Notes: generated by a model not told the origin, from the sequence alone. Positions 7,583 through 15,970 are shown, counted from the first letter of the stretch. The stretch is DNA of 40,713 nt from FEN-680 sp036845225 (GCA_036845225.1 DAIUEJ010000024.1:1-40713), one strand, 5' to 3'. Translations and numbers: made by a program.

Positions 7583-8312
7583 TGCTGCCCTCACAGACCG
7601 GGTTGAGCCTGGCGAGCTGCCCGATGAGGTGAGCGTTCACCAGAGCGGCATAAAAAGTCGTTAGAAAGACGCCTATGCAGCAGGCGAAGAAGCCGAGGAA
7701 GGCGATTGTGCTCGTCACGAAGACGGTCAGCAGTAACACCAGGAGATATGCCTTGAGGTCCACTTTGATGAGCCCGGCCATCACGCCCACCTGCAGCGAT
7801 TGACGGATGCTGCCGGACTTCGCGAAGGTGCCCATGATGGCGGGCGACGCGAGCCTGAGCAGAAGGCCGTAGGCGACCACCACCAGCCATCCGACGATGA
7901 AGCCGATCAGTGCGATCCCGGTCGTGAAAGCGTGCCTCACCGCGTCAGGGTTGCCCCCCACCAGCAACCCCAGGACGACCACGCCGCCCAGCACGAGCAG
8001 CATCGGCAGTGAGTAGACCAGGGTGATGAGGAACATCGACGCGCCGTCGGCGAACTTGCGCCCCATGCCTTTCCATTCGGGCAGGACGGAATCGTCGCCC
8101 GCCGCGACCGATCTGACAATGGCGACCTGGTACCCGAGGATGAAGAAGAAGGGCACGACCAGGAGCGAAGCCACCGTCAGCAGCGCTCCGATGGTGACCT
8201 TGATCGGCCAGCGTGGGTCGTCGAACAGGTACGTGAACGCGCGCGAGACTTGAAGGTCCTCGGCGCTGACCAGGACGTGCTCCGTGTCGCCAGGGTCATG
8301 TTCATATTCCAT
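7572..8312 (-). CDS. DUF4013 integral membrane protein
   Basis: The 246-residue protein has five or six hydrophobic segments (about 41-62, 98-120, 130-155, 188-215 and 215-235). The motif FFILGYQVAIVRSVAAGDDSVLPEWKGMGRKFADG is the hallmark of DUF4013, a family without a known role. The start has AGGAG five bases upstream. It lies between the MBL-fold gene (42 bases upstream) and the dehydratase-like gene, which it overlaps. Confidence 0.85.
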   Translation of the reverse strand: MEYEHDPGDTEHVLVSAEDLQVSRAFTYLFDDPRWPIKVTIGALLTVASLLVVPFFFILGYQVAIVRSVAAGDDSVLPEWKGMGRKFADGASMFLITLVYSLPMLLVLGGVVVLGLLVGGNPDAVRHAFTTGIALIGFIVGWLVVVAYGLLLRLASPAIMGTFAKSGSIRQSLQVGVMAGLIKVDLKAYLLVLLLTVFVTSTIAFLGFFACCIGVFLTTFYAALVNAHLIGQLARLNPVCEGSNVG

Positions 8313-8354
8313 GTCCGCTCCTGAACAGAATCGGCCTCGCAGACCGGCAGCTCG

Positions 8355-9221
8355 TCAAATGGGCTCGATAATCGAGTCTTCAATTATCTCGTAGTCGCCC
8401 TTCCCGCCATCCCTCAGCCTGCAGCCCGCTATCCGCGGGTCGTGGGGGAAGAAACACGTGACGCCTCTGCTCACTGCGTCGTCGAGCAGGCGCTCCTTCT
8501 GGGCGCAGGTGAGCTCCGGTTGGAGGTCCCAGGACATCAGCCAGTTGAGCTTCAGGTGGGCCGTTGTCGGGACGATATCGCCCAGGAACACCGCCTCCTC
8601 ACCTTCTGAGCGCATGCGTACCACCTGGTGGCCCCGCGTGTGACCTCCGGTCAGCTCTACCCGGACCCCGCTTGCCACCTCCGCGGTCCCTGAGGCAAGG
8701 CTGAGGCGGTGAGTGTCCGCGAGCGGCAGGTAGTCCGCGGGGTTGTACGAGCCGCGCTCCAGCGGGCCCGGGTCCATCGCCGCTTCCCACTCCGACTCCT
8801 GAACGACATACCAGGCGTTCGGAAAGGCGTCGAAGGCAACGCCCTCCGGCCCAACGGAAGTCGACCCGCCCGCGTGGTCCAGGTGCAGGTGGGTCGGGAT
8901 CACGATGTCGATGTCATCCGGGCTCAGCCCGGCCCTCGCGAGGCCGCTCACGGCGTCTTCGTCGGCAAGCCCGTAGATATCACGCTGCCTCTCGTCGTAT
9001 TTGGAGCCCATGCCCGGCTCGACGAATATCGTCTTGTCGCCCGCAACGACCACGAGCGAATTGACGCTCAAGGCTATCCGGTTCAGGTCGTCCGCCGGGG
9101 TCTTCTTCTCCCAGAGCACCTTCGGCACCACCCCGAACATCGAGCCGCCGTCCAACCGGAAACGCGATGTCACGACCGGCGTCACGCTTATTTGCCCCAC
9201 CCGGATCGGCATTTCCGCCAT
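8355..9221 (-). CDS. MBL-fold metallo-hydrolase
   Basis: The zinc motif THLHLDH is present, with later ligands in GGHTRGHQ, FLGDI and FFPHDP. This is the layout of the lactonase/glyoxalase-II-like branch of the metallo-beta-lactamase fold. The substrate cannot be read from sequence; N-acyl-homoserine lactonases share this look. The ATG at 9221 (MAEMPIRVG) follows GGGGTGAGC; a TTG at 9242 would add seven residues. It is first in a minus-strand group with the DUF4013 and dehydratase-like genes. Confidence 0.87.
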   Translation of the reverse strand: MAEMPIRVGQISVTPVVTSRFRLDGGSMFGVVPKVLWEKKTPADDLNRIALSVNSLVVVAGDKTIFVEPGMGSKYDERQRDIYGLADEDAVSGLARAGLSPDDIDIVIPTHLHLDHAGGSTSVGPEGVAFDAFPNAWYVVQESEWEAAMDPGPLERGSYNPADYLPLADTHRLSLASGTAEVASGVRVELTGGHTRGHQVVRMRSEGEEAVFLGDIVPTTAHLKLNWLMSWDLQPELTCAQKERLLDDAVSRGVTCFFPHDPRIAGCRLRDGGKGDYEIIEDSIIEPI

Positions 9222-9291
9222 GCTCACCCCGCCCGCTCTCAAGTATTGTGATTGACACCACTGTGATATATTTAATCCCGGCCTAACTCAA

Positions 9292-9320
9292 TTGAATTCC
9301 GGCTTTGCCGATAAGATAAT
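9292..9320 (+). promoter_or_regulatory. Sigma-70-type promoter for the pseudopilin gene
   Basis: TTGAAT at 9292-9297 and GATAAT at 9315-9320 are separated by exactly 17 bases. Transcription would start near 9327, giving a leader of about 77 bases before the pilin ATG at 9404. Confidence 0.5.
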
Positions 9321-9403
9321 AACAAAGTATTCCAACGTTCAGGGCCGTATCTCTTGACCGCGCAGTTGTCAGGCGGATTCGCAAGAACAGAGGCGGTGCC
9401 CTA

Positions 9404-9658
9404 ATGCGGTTGAAAGTCAGAGGGAGGTCCGGGCAGGCAGGGTTCACTCTCGTCGAACTCATGGTCACCATGCTCATCCTGGGAATCCTGGTCGGGATCG
9501 CGGTCATGACCATGTCGGTCTCGCGCAGCAAAGCCCAGCAGGCTGCCTGCAAAGCCAACCTCCGGACTATCTTCGACGCTGTCCAGGTGTACCAGTCGGT
9601 CCATAACGCCACGTATCCCCCCACCCTGGACGACCTTGTGACCGACGGACTCATGTAG
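9404..9658 (+). CDS. Type IV pseudopilin, interrupted by an in-frame amber codon
   Basis: The first 84 residues hold a prepilin signal: a basic leader, then G|FTLVELMVTMLILGILVGIAV with the Gly cleavage site and Glu at +5, followed by the usual alpha-helix. Translation halts at TAG (9656-9658) after DGLM. The same frame continues for 39 more codons with typical pilin C-terminal features (see 9659-9778). The gene is therefore a pseudogene, an assembly or sequencing error, or a read-through product. The prepilin peptidase and assembly genes are not in the window. Confidence 0.8.
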   Translation: MRLKVRGRSGQAGFTLVELMVTMLILGILVGIAVMTMSVSRSKAQQAACKANLRTIFDAVQVYQSVHNATYPPTLDDLVTDGLM

Positions 9659-9778
9659 AGCTCGTTCACATGGACGTGTCCGGCCGGCCCCCTCGGCACG
9701 ATCTCGACAGATTACAGGGATTATTACGACAGTGCCGCGGGGCACACTTCATGCCCCCGGGTGGGCCATAACCCATAG
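9659..9778 (+). pseudogene. In-frame C-terminal part of the pseudopilin after the amber codon
   Basis: Reading on without a shift gives SSFTWTCPAGP, then TDYRDYYDS and GHTSCPRVGHNP, and a second stop, TAG, at 9776-9778. The two Cys would form the C-terminal disulfide of this pilin class, and the length (124 residues in total) is right for the family. The conserved segment shows that the amber codon interrupts a once-functional gene. Confidence 0.75.
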
Positions 9779-9808
9779 ATGCAGGTATGACCGTAGAGGG
9801 AGGAGCAG

Positions 9809-10627
9809 TTGAAGTATTCGCGCTTTGAGGTTCTGGCGATGGTGGTAGGGATCTGTGCCGTGGTCGGCACCATCCTCGCGACTCTTTCGAGCACCAACCG
9901 GGTCGCGGATGTAGTCGGCCTGGCCATGATCGTCGTGGTGCTGTTCGGCGGGCTGCACTACGGCCGCAAGGGCGCCCTCATAACGTTCCTGGCGGCGACG
10001 GGCTTCTATGCCATCTTCGCGTTCAGCTTCACATCGAACATCGGGACGGGCACTGCCGTTCAGATCTTCATCCTTCGGATGATCGTCTTCGCCATAGTCG
10101 CGGTGGTCGCGGGCGAACTCAACGTCCGGCTCAAGTATCTGTTCATCAAGCTCGAGCACCACGATTACGTCGACGACATCACGAACCTCTACAACGCGAA
10201 GTACCTCTCGAAGCTGATCGAGAAGTACATCAGCGAGTTCGACAGGTACGGCTCGAAGTTCTCGCTCACGAACATCACTGTGAGCGAGAACATGCTCTCT
10301 GCGCTCAAGAAGAAGGCGCGCCTGAAGCTCATCAGGGACCTGGGCAACTCCGTCATCCGCGGCAACATCCGGGGCGCCGACGAGGCAGCCCGCCTGGAAG
10401 GCACGACTTTCAGCGTGCTGTTCCCGAACACGAACTACGACGGCGCCACCTGCGCGACGATCAGGGTCAAGAGCAAGATCTCCGGGTACCTGGACCGCCA
10501 CGGCCTGGATACCGAGAACGACGACATCATCAAGACGGAGATCATCGAATACCCGAAGCACAAAGACACGATCGAGCTGCTCGCGGTCAACCTGCAGAAC
10601 AGCCACCCCAAAGAGAAGACCCGGTAG
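9809..10627 (+). CDS. Membrane protein with a degenerate GGDEF-like domain
   Basis: The 272-residue protein has about four hydrophobic segments in residues 8-105. A cytoplasmic domain follows that begins DDITNLYNAKYLSKLIEKYI, clearly related to the DxLTGLYNRRYF opening of GGDEF domains. The position of the GGDEF signature reads LEGTTFSVLFPNT, so the catalytic Gly-Gly-Asp/Glu-Glu is lost and diguanylate cyclase activity is not expected. It may be a nucleotide sensor or a structural relic. The start is TTG with GGAGGAG upstream. It lies 30 bases beyond the second stop of the pseudopilin and may be co-transcribed with it. Confidence 0.75.
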   Translation: MKYSRFEVLAMVVGICAVVGTILATLSSTNRVADVVGLAMIVVVLFGGLHYGRKGALITFLAATGFYAIFAFSFTSNIGTGTAVQIFILRMIVFAIVAVVAGELNVRLKYLFIKLEHHDYVDDITNLYNAKYLSKLIEKYISEFDRYGSKFSLTNITVSENMLSALKKKARLKLIRDLGNSVIRGNIRGADEAARLEGTTFSVLFPNTNYDGATCATIRVKSKISGYLDRHGLDTENDDIIKTEIIEYPKHKDTIELLAVNLQNSHPKEKTR

Positions 10628-10721
10628 AACCGGTCACGTCTTTTGTCTTCCTCTTTTCGCTACGCCTCTTCCTGATGGTGTAAGGCCGTGCGGTTCTATA
10701 ACCGGGTCTGAAGCCGCTCGA

Positions 10722-10755
10722 CTTAAGAAAAAGGACCTGACCCCCAGAAGTTAAG
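10722..10755 (+). repeat. Dispersed repeat family A, copy 3
   Basis: CTTAAG and GTTAAG bound the core AAGGACCTGACCCC. It ends one base from the TAG stop (10757-10759) of the minus-strand GNAT gene. Confidence 0.85.
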
Positions 10756-10756
10756 C

Positions 10757-11206
10757 CTATTCGCCGCAGGGCCAGATGAGCAGGCGTTGCTCGCGGGCGT
10801 AGTCGAACTTCTTGTAGAAGCGGGCGATGGCCTCGTCGGACGGGTCCACGCAGACCTCCATGGCGCGACAGCCCCTCCTGCGCGCGAGCGAGAGCACTTC
10901 TTCCATGAGCCTGGTGCCGGTGCCGCGCTTCTGACGCTTCTCCTCTACGATGAGCGCCATCAGGCGTCCCTGCTCGCGCGAGCCATAAAGGGTGAGGAAC
11001 CAGTTGACCGCGGCCAGCCCCGCGGGCTCACCGTCTTCCATCGCGAGGAGGAAGAGCCATCCGTCCGAGTTGAGGAGCTGAGCGATGACGCCGTCCCATC
11101 GGTCGCGGTCCACCTCCGGGGTCCAGCCCTGGTGGCGCGCGAACTCGACGAGCAATGCTGTGACCACCCCGTGGTCCTTGACTCCCGCTCTAGCGATCTC
11201 GACCAT
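10757..11206 (-). CDS. GNAT-family N-acetyltransferase
   Basis: The protein of about 149 residues from MVEIARAG has an N-terminal helix pair, the strand GLAAVNWF, then LMALIVEEKRQKRGTGTRLMEEVLSLARRRGC, where RxxGxGxxL is the acetyl-CoA pyrophosphate loop. It closes with FYKKFDY, the typical GNAT end. The acceptor is unknown. The ATG at 11206 follows GGGGGG; an ATG at 11233 lacks a ribosome binding site. It is divergent from the operon starting at 11335. Confidence 0.87.
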   Translation of the reverse strand: MVEIARAGVKDHGVVTALLVEFARHQGWTPEVDRDRWDGVIAQLLNSDGWLFLLAMEDGEPAGLAAVNWFLTLYGSREQGRLMALIVEEKRQKRGTGTRLMEEVLSLARRRGCRAMEVCVDPSDEAIARFYKKFDYAREQRLLIWPCGE

Positions 11207-11334
11207 CTGCCCCCCAGTGATGACGAAGCTCATTGTGAGCGTTCGGCATGATGATAGAATAACCTGCAATAGAAGCCAACAGCGCTTGATCAAGGGCCCT
11301 CGCGCTCCGCGAGGGGTGCTGGAGGAGTGCAAGG

Positions 11335-11757
11335 TTGAAGTTCTTTTCTCGCGGCAAGCGTGCGCCGGGCAGGATCAGGGTGGGCGACATCGTCCTCGTG
11401 GTCCTGATAGTCGTCGCTGCCGCGGTTTCGATGTTCCTGGTCTCCCGGGCGAACGCCGGCGAGAAGGGTTCCCTGGCGATAATCGAAGTCAACGGCAAAG
11501 AGGTCATGCGCATCGCGCTCGGCGACGGCCAGCAGGACCGGACGTTCAAGGTCCGCGGCATGACTGGCTACAACCTGGTCGAGGTCAAGGACGGGCGGAT
11601 CAGGATGCTGGAAGCCGACTGCCGCGACAGGATCTGCCTGGGGGTGGGCTGGGTCGAAGCCCCCGGGAGAGCGATAATCTGCCTTCCCCACCGCGTTGTT
11701 GTGCGCGTGACCGGAAAACGCGGCGGCAAGGGCAAAGTGGACACGGTGACGGAGTAA
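11335..11757 (+). CDS. NusG domain II-containing membrane-anchored protein
   Basis: The 140-residue protein has one N-terminal membrane segment (about residues 17-40), then a small beta domain with VNGKEVMRI, DCRDRICLGVGWVEAPGRAIICLPHRVVVRV, the NusG_II pattern. Family members are usually found beside Gx-family membrane proteins and ApbE, in flavinylation and Rnf-linked contexts. It starts with TTG after GGAGGAG and is four bases from the Gx gene. Despite the name it is an extracytoplasmic anchored domain, not a transcription factor. Confidence 0.85.
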   Translation: MKFFSRGKRAPGRIRVGDIVLVVLIVVAAAVSMFLVSRANAGEKGSLAIIEVNGKEVMRIALGDGQQDRTFKVRGMTGYNLVEVKDGRIRMLEADCRDRICLGVGWVEAPGRAIICLPHRVVVRVTGKRGGKGKVDTVTE

Positions 11758-11761
11758 GCCT

Positions 11762-12274
11762 TTGACAGGCACCCGCCGCGTTACAAACCTGGCGCTCCTG
11801 GTATCAGTGGGTCTCGTCCTCTCCATCATCGAAAGCATGTTCCCGCCACTGTTACCCATCCCCGGCGCCAAGCTGGGCCTCGCCAACATCGCGACCGTGG
11901 TCGCGCTCTACCTGTTCGACCCCGGCATGGCGCTCGAGGTGACCGTTCTGCGCGCGCTCATCGGGGGACTCCTGCGCGGTAGCGTCATCGGGCTCTTCCT
12001 GTCCTTCTCGGGCGGGGTGGTGAGCTGCCTGGTGATGATCGCCCTGTACATGCTCTTCGACGATGCGTTCAGCATCGTCGGTGTGAGCGTGGCGGGGGCG
12101 GTCACCCACAATGTCGTACAACTTCTTGCGGCATACCTGCTCGTGCGCCATGCCGCGCTGTTCTACTACATGCCGTACCTTATCCTTATCGCTGTGCCGA
12201 CGGGCCTCTTCATCGGCTTCGCTTCCCGGCGGGTCACTCTTTCGCTCGAGGGCCTCCCGCTCCAATCGAGGTAA
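11762..12274 (+). CDS. Gx-family membrane protein, probable ECF S component
   Basis: The 170-residue protein has five or six hydrophobic helices. The segment ESMFPPLLPIPGAKLGLANIATVVALYLF followed by ALIGGLLRGS is typical of the Gx family, often annotated as heptaprenyl diphosphate synthase component I. No prenyl-transferase motif is present. It starts with TTG and is followed after six bases by two ATPases and EcfT of an ECF transporter, which otherwise has no substrate-binding S component here. I therefore read it as a membrane S-component-like partner; the ligand is unknown. Confidence 0.82.
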   Translation: MTGTRRVTNLALLVSVGLVLSIIESMFPPLLPIPGAKLGLANIATVVALYLFDPGMALEVTVLRALIGGLLRGSVIGLFLSFSGGVVSCLVMIALYMLFDDAFSIVGVSVAGAVTHNVVQLLAAYLLVRHAALFYYMPYLILIAVPTGLFIGFASRRVTLSLEGLPLQSR

Positions 12275-12280
12275 CCGGCC

Positions 12281-13123
12281 ATGGTCGTTGACACCACCAC
12301 AAACGAACTGGACATAGAGATAGAGGGGCTGACGTACACCTACGAAGGCGCCGGCTCCCCCGCCCTGAAAGACATCAGCCTGCGGTTCGAGCGCGGGAAG
12401 ATGACCTGCCTGCTGGGCAGGAACGGCTCCGGCAAGTCGACGCTGGCGCGCTGCCTGAACGGCCTGCTGCTGCCGGGTGAAGGGCGCGTGCTGTCATGCG
12501 GGCTCGAGACCTCCGACCGTTCGAACGCGCTCGAGGTGTCGCGGCGCGTCGCGATGGTGTTCCAGAACCCCGACACCCAGATGGTCGGCGAGACGGTGGA
12601 AGAAGAGGTCGCGTTCGGCCCCGAGAACCTCGGGCTTCCCACCTCGGAGATCCGCGAGCGGGTGGACTACGCGCTCGAGCAGGCGGGCATCACCGAGCTG
12701 GCAGCGCGACAGCCGCTCAGGCTCTCGCAGGGACAGAAACAACTGGTGGCGATCGCGGGCGCGATCGCCATGAAGCCGGACTTCCTGGTCAGCGACGAAG
12801 CCACCTCGATGCTGGACTACTCGGCGCGCCTGCGGGTGGTCGAACTCTTCGAGCGGCTGCGCCGGGGAGGCATGGGAATAATCCACGTCACACATTTCCT
12901 GGAGGAGGCCACGCTGGCCGACTCCGTGGTCGTGCTCGACGACGGGCTGGTCGTCGCCAGCGGCACCCCACGCGATACGCTGGGCGACCCCGGGAAGGTG
13001 CGCGCGCTGGGGCTTGACCCTCTCGCGGTCACCATCGTGGCATACGAGCTCGAGAAGCACGGGTTCTCCGTGCCGGAAGACGTTCTGACAGTCAAGGAGC
13101 TGCTCGCATGGCTCTACGCCTGA
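12281..13123 (+). CDS. ecfA1: ECF transporter ATP-binding protein EcfA1
   Basis: The 280-residue ABC ATPase has Walker A GRNGSGKST, a Q-loop in VFQNPDTQMVG, the signature LSQGQKQ, Walker B DFLVSDEATSMLD and the switch His in IHVTHF. The QNPD motif is characteristic of cobalt/ECF-type ATPases. Walker B has DEA rather than DEP, still acceptable. Its end overlaps EcfA2 by 16 bases, indicating coupled translation. Confidence 0.93.
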   Translation: MVVDTTTNELDIEIEGLTYTYEGAGSPALKDISLRFERGKMTCLLGRNGSGKSTLARCLNGLLLPGEGRVLSCGLETSDRSNALEVSRRVAMVFQNPDTQMVGETVEEEVAFGPENLGLPTSEIRERVDYALEQAGITELAARQPLRLSQGQKQLVAIAGAIAMKPDFLVSDEATSMLDYSARLRVVELFERLRRGGMGIIHVTHFLEEATLADSVVVLDDGLVVASGTPRDTLGDPGKVRALGLDPLAVTIVAYELEKHGFSVPEDVLTVKELLAWLYA

Positions 13124-13971
13124 AGCTGGAAGATATATCTTACTCGTACCCGCTGCCCGGCAGCGGCGAGGCCGCCGCCCTGAGCGGCGTGAGCATGGCC
13201 GTCGAGCCGGGCGAGGTCCTCTGCCTGGCGGGTGCGAACGGCTCCGGGAAATCGACGCTGGCACAGGTGTGCACCGGGCTGCTGCTGCCGGAGGCCGGCT
13301 CCCTCTACTACGGCGAGGAAAAGATACACGGGCGAGGCCCGCTACGGGATTTCAGGCGCAAGGCCGGCCTCCTCTTCCAGAACCCGGAGGACCAGCTCTT
13401 CGCGGACACGGTTGCCCGGGACATCGCTTTCGGCCCCAGGAACCACGGCCTCAAAGGGGACGAGCTCGAGAAGAGGGTCCGTGAGTCCGCCGCCCTGGTC
13501 GGCCTTCCCCTGGAGGAGCTCGGCGGCAGGTCGCCGTTCTCTCTGTCGGGCGGCGAACAGAGGCGGGCGGCGCTCGCGGGCGTCCTGGCGCTGGACCCGG
13601 AGGTGCTCGTCCTCGACGAGCCGTTCATCGGTCTCGACTACGAGGGGAGGCGCAGCCTCGAGGAAGCTCTGACGCGCTACCGGGACGAGCGCGGCGCCAC
13701 CATAATAATCGTCACCCACGAGCTGTCGCACGTCTGGTCGCTCGCGACCGTGTTCGGCCTGATATCCGAGGGGCGGCTCCTGCGGTTCGAGACCAGGGCG
13801 GAGCTCCTCTCGGGCGACGCGGACCTCTCCTCGCTCGGCATGCAGCTCCCCCAGTGGGGTGCGCTGGCGCGCGAGCTCCTGCGCTCCGGATTGTCCATCG
13901 ACGACCCCGCCGACCCTCGCGCGCTGGCGGGTGCCATGGCCAGGCACAAGGGGGCGCACGATGGCGGTTAA
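13108..13971 (+). CDS. ecfA2: ECF transporter ATP-binding protein EcfA2
   Basis: The 287-residue ABC ATPase has Walker A GANGSGKST, LFQNPEDQLFA, the signature LSGGEQRRAALA, Walker B VLVLDEPFIGLD and the switch His in VTHELSH. It pairs with EcfA1 to energise uptake through EcfT and the S component. It overlaps EcfA1 by 16 bases and EcfT by 11. Confidence 0.93.
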   Translation: MALRLKLEDISYSYPLPGSGEAAALSGVSMAVEPGEVLCLAGANGSGKSTLAQVCTGLLLPEAGSLYYGEEKIHGRGPLRDFRRKAGLLFQNPEDQLFADTVARDIAFGPRNHGLKGDELEKRVRESAALVGLPLEELGGRSPFSLSGGEQRRAALAGVLALDPEVLVLDEPFIGLDYEGRRSLEEALTRYRDERGATIIIVTHELSHVWSLATVFGLISEGRLLRFETRAELLSGDADLSSLGMQLPQWGALARELLRSGLSIDDPADPRALAGAMARHKGAHDGG

Positions 13972-14752
13972 CGACATCACCATCGGCCAGTACCTCGCGG
14001 CGCCGACCCTGCTGCACCGGGTCGACCCCCGGCTGAAGCTCGGAGCCGTGGTGGCGGCCACGGTCCTCGTCTTCATCTACTCGGGCTGGCCGCTTCTGGC
14101 GTTCGCGGCCATGCTGGTCACTCTGCTGGCCGTCTGCGGGCTGCCCCTGCTGCGCGTGGCGAAGGCCCTTCGATCGGTGTGGGTGATCGTGTTCGTGACT
14201 TTCCTGCTGCAGATCTTCCTGACCCCTGGCGAGGTCCTGTGGCACTGGGGGTTCCTCAGCATCACTGACACGGGGCTCGCGAACGGCCTGCTGCTCTCCG
14301 GGCGCGTGGTGATACTGGTCGTGCTGCTCTCCGCGCTCACCATGACCACGCCCCCGCTCAAGCTCGCCGACGGGCTCGAGTCGCTGATGCGGCCGCTCGC
14401 TTACCTGAAGGTCCCCATCGCGCGCGTCACCACGATCTTCAGCATCACGCTGATGTTCATCCCGAGCATCCTCGACCAGAGCTCCAAGCTGGTCAGGGCG
14501 CAGATGGCACGGGGCGCGGACTTTGAGTCCGCCAACCTGCTGCGGCGCGTGAAGGACGTCCTGCCCGTCCTGGTGCCGCTGTTCGTCAAAGTCTTTCACG
14601 ACGCGGACGAGCTCGCGGTCGCAATGGACGCACGAGCGTACGGCGGGGGCAGGGGCCGCACCAGGCTGTACCCGATGAAGATACACGCCGCCGAGGCGCT
14701 TCTCACCCTGACCTTCGTGCTGGCGAGCGTCGCCATCGTCTTCATCCCCTGA
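13961..14752 (+). CDS. ecfT: ECF transporter transmembrane protein EcfT
   Basis: The 263-residue membrane protein opens with LHRVDPRLKLG, typical of EcfT. Its two cytoplasmic coupling motifs are seen as MARGADF and DARAYGGGRGRT (the Ala-Arg-Gly type, the second slightly altered). About five transmembrane helices surround them. The ATG at 13961 overlaps the end of ecfA2; longer frames are not coding-like. It completes the operon NusG_II-Gx-EcfA1-EcfA2-EcfT. Confidence 0.92.
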   Translation: MAVNDITIGQYLAAPTLLHRVDPRLKLGAVVAATVLVFIYSGWPLLAFAAMLVTLLAVCGLPLLRVAKALRSVWVIVFVTFLLQIFLTPGEVLWHWGFLSITDTGLANGLLLSGRVVILVVLLSALTMTTPPLKLADGLESLMRPLAYLKVPIARVTTIFSITLMFIPSILDQSSKLVRAQMARGADFESANLLRRVKDVLPVLVPLFVKVFHDADELAVAMDARAYGGGRGRTRLYPMKIHAAEALLTLTFVLASVAIVFIP

Positions 14753-14818
14753 GAGCCAGACCTTTCCTGAGGTTGGTCCGTTATACCCCTTTGAAGAGAT
14801 GCGGCACCAAGGGGGGTT

Positions 14819-15970
14819 ATGCGAAGGAGAGTGTGGCTGGCGGCAGTCCTGGTATTGCTGTTGGTTCCGATCTGCTCCACGGCGTCGGCGACCCCTTTCT
14901 ATAATATCCTCAGCAACCCGGGGTTCGAGTCCGGGCTTTCGAACTGGAGCACATCCGCATGCGGAGCGAATCCGGTGTTCGCAACCAGCCGGACAAACCC
15001 CGGGGAAGGCAGCTCCTGCGCGTTCATCGGGCTGGAGGGGACCAGGTCTCCCTCCAGCTACGGAAAACTCTCCAGTGCCAACTGGCTCATGCCGCACTCC
15101 GGCGAGAGCTACTACTGCTCCGCCTGGAACCGGCGGACCTCCACGGCCGGCACCGCGGGTGTCACCAGCAGCATCTCGCTCAGATGTTGTGACTCCGAGG
15201 GAAATCTCCTCAAGGTCATCACGGTCTGGTCAGGAAGGGGCGATTCCTGCTGGCGCCGCTTCGGCAGGGTCATCGCGGCGGGCGAGTTCCCGGCCGGGAC
15301 CTGGCAGACTTTCGTCGAGCTGAAGACTGCTGGTTCCATCGTCCAGAGGAGCAAACGCGTCAACGACTACTGGGACGGTGTCTGGTTCGGAGAGAACAGG
15401 GTGGCCCCCGCGATCGAGTCGCTGTCGGTGAGCCAGGGCGAGGCCTTTGACCTGGTCACCATCAACGGCGCACACTTCTACGACTGGCACACCACCGTCA
15501 CCTTCGGGGGCGTCGCGGCCCCCATGATTCGCGATGACTTCCGGCCGCCGTCCAGGCTGGCGGTGAGGGTGCCGCGAATGGACGCAGGTCCGACCGATCT
15601 GACTGTCACGAACGATTACGGAAGAGCGACGGTGCCGTTCACGGTGCTCCCAAGTAATCTGCCGAGGATAACGAGCATAAGCCCCGAGAGCGGCGACACC
15701 GGCACCCTGGTGACCATAACCGGCGAATTCCTTGACCCCGGGTCGACAAAGAAGGAAGTCTGGTGGGACGTCTGGTACGAGCACTTCGGCTATGACGGGC
15801 CGGTTCAGGACGTGCTCACCTGGACGGACACCGAGATAACTTACCTCGCACCGCACTCGATGTTCATACCGGGCAGCGGAGTTGACGGCGACGGCCTCAT
15901 CACTGTGCGGAACGATCACGGGGAGAGCAACGCCGTGCGTTTCGTCCAGGGCCTGAGGTATACACCGTAA
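14819..15970 (+). CDS. Secreted IPT/TIG-domain protein with carbohydrate-binding-like N-terminal domain
   Basis: The 383-residue protein has a signal peptide (MRRRVWLAAVLVLLLV... cleaved near ASA). The first domain opens with NILSNPGFESGLSNWS, the classic start of CBM-like jelly-roll domains, and is cysteine-rich. Two IPT/TIG beta-sandwiches follow, with PAIESLSVSQGEAFDLVTINGAHF and PRITSISPESGDTGTLVTITGEF. It is probably a surface or extracellular binding protein. The ATG follows GGGGGG. It converges on the TPR lipoprotein gene with only a palindromic repeat between them. Confidence 0.82.
   Translation: MRRRVWLAAVLVLLLVPICSTASATPFYNILSNPGFESGLSNWSTSACGANPVFATSRTNPGEGSSCAFIGLEGTRSPSSYGKLSSANWLMPHSGESYYCSAWNRRTSTAGTAGVTSSISLRCCDSEGNLLKVITVWSGRGDSCWRRFGRVIAAGEFPAGTWQTFVELKTAGSIVQRSKRVNDYWDGVWFGENRVAPAIESLSVSQGEAFDLVTINGAHFYDWHTTVTFGGVAAPMIRDDFRPPSRLAVRVPRMDAGPTDLTVTNDYGRATVPFTVLPSNLPRITSISPESGDTGTLVTITGEFLDPGSTKKEVWWDVWYEHFGYDGPVQDVLTWTDTEITYLAPHSMFIPGSGVDGDGLITVRNDHGESNAVRFVQGLRYTP

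Noticed and set aside
9656..9658. TAG read as pyrrolysine
   Set aside because: No pyl genes or methylamine methyltransferase are visible and pilins are not known pyrrolysine proteins. Error or pseudogene is simpler.
9809..10627. Active diguanylate cyclase
   Set aside because: The GGDEF signature is missing (LEGTTF at that position).
11762..12274. Heptaprenyl diphosphate synthase subunit
   Set aside because: The name attaches to the family by annotation, but no prenyl-transferase motif is present and the ECF operon gives a better explanation.
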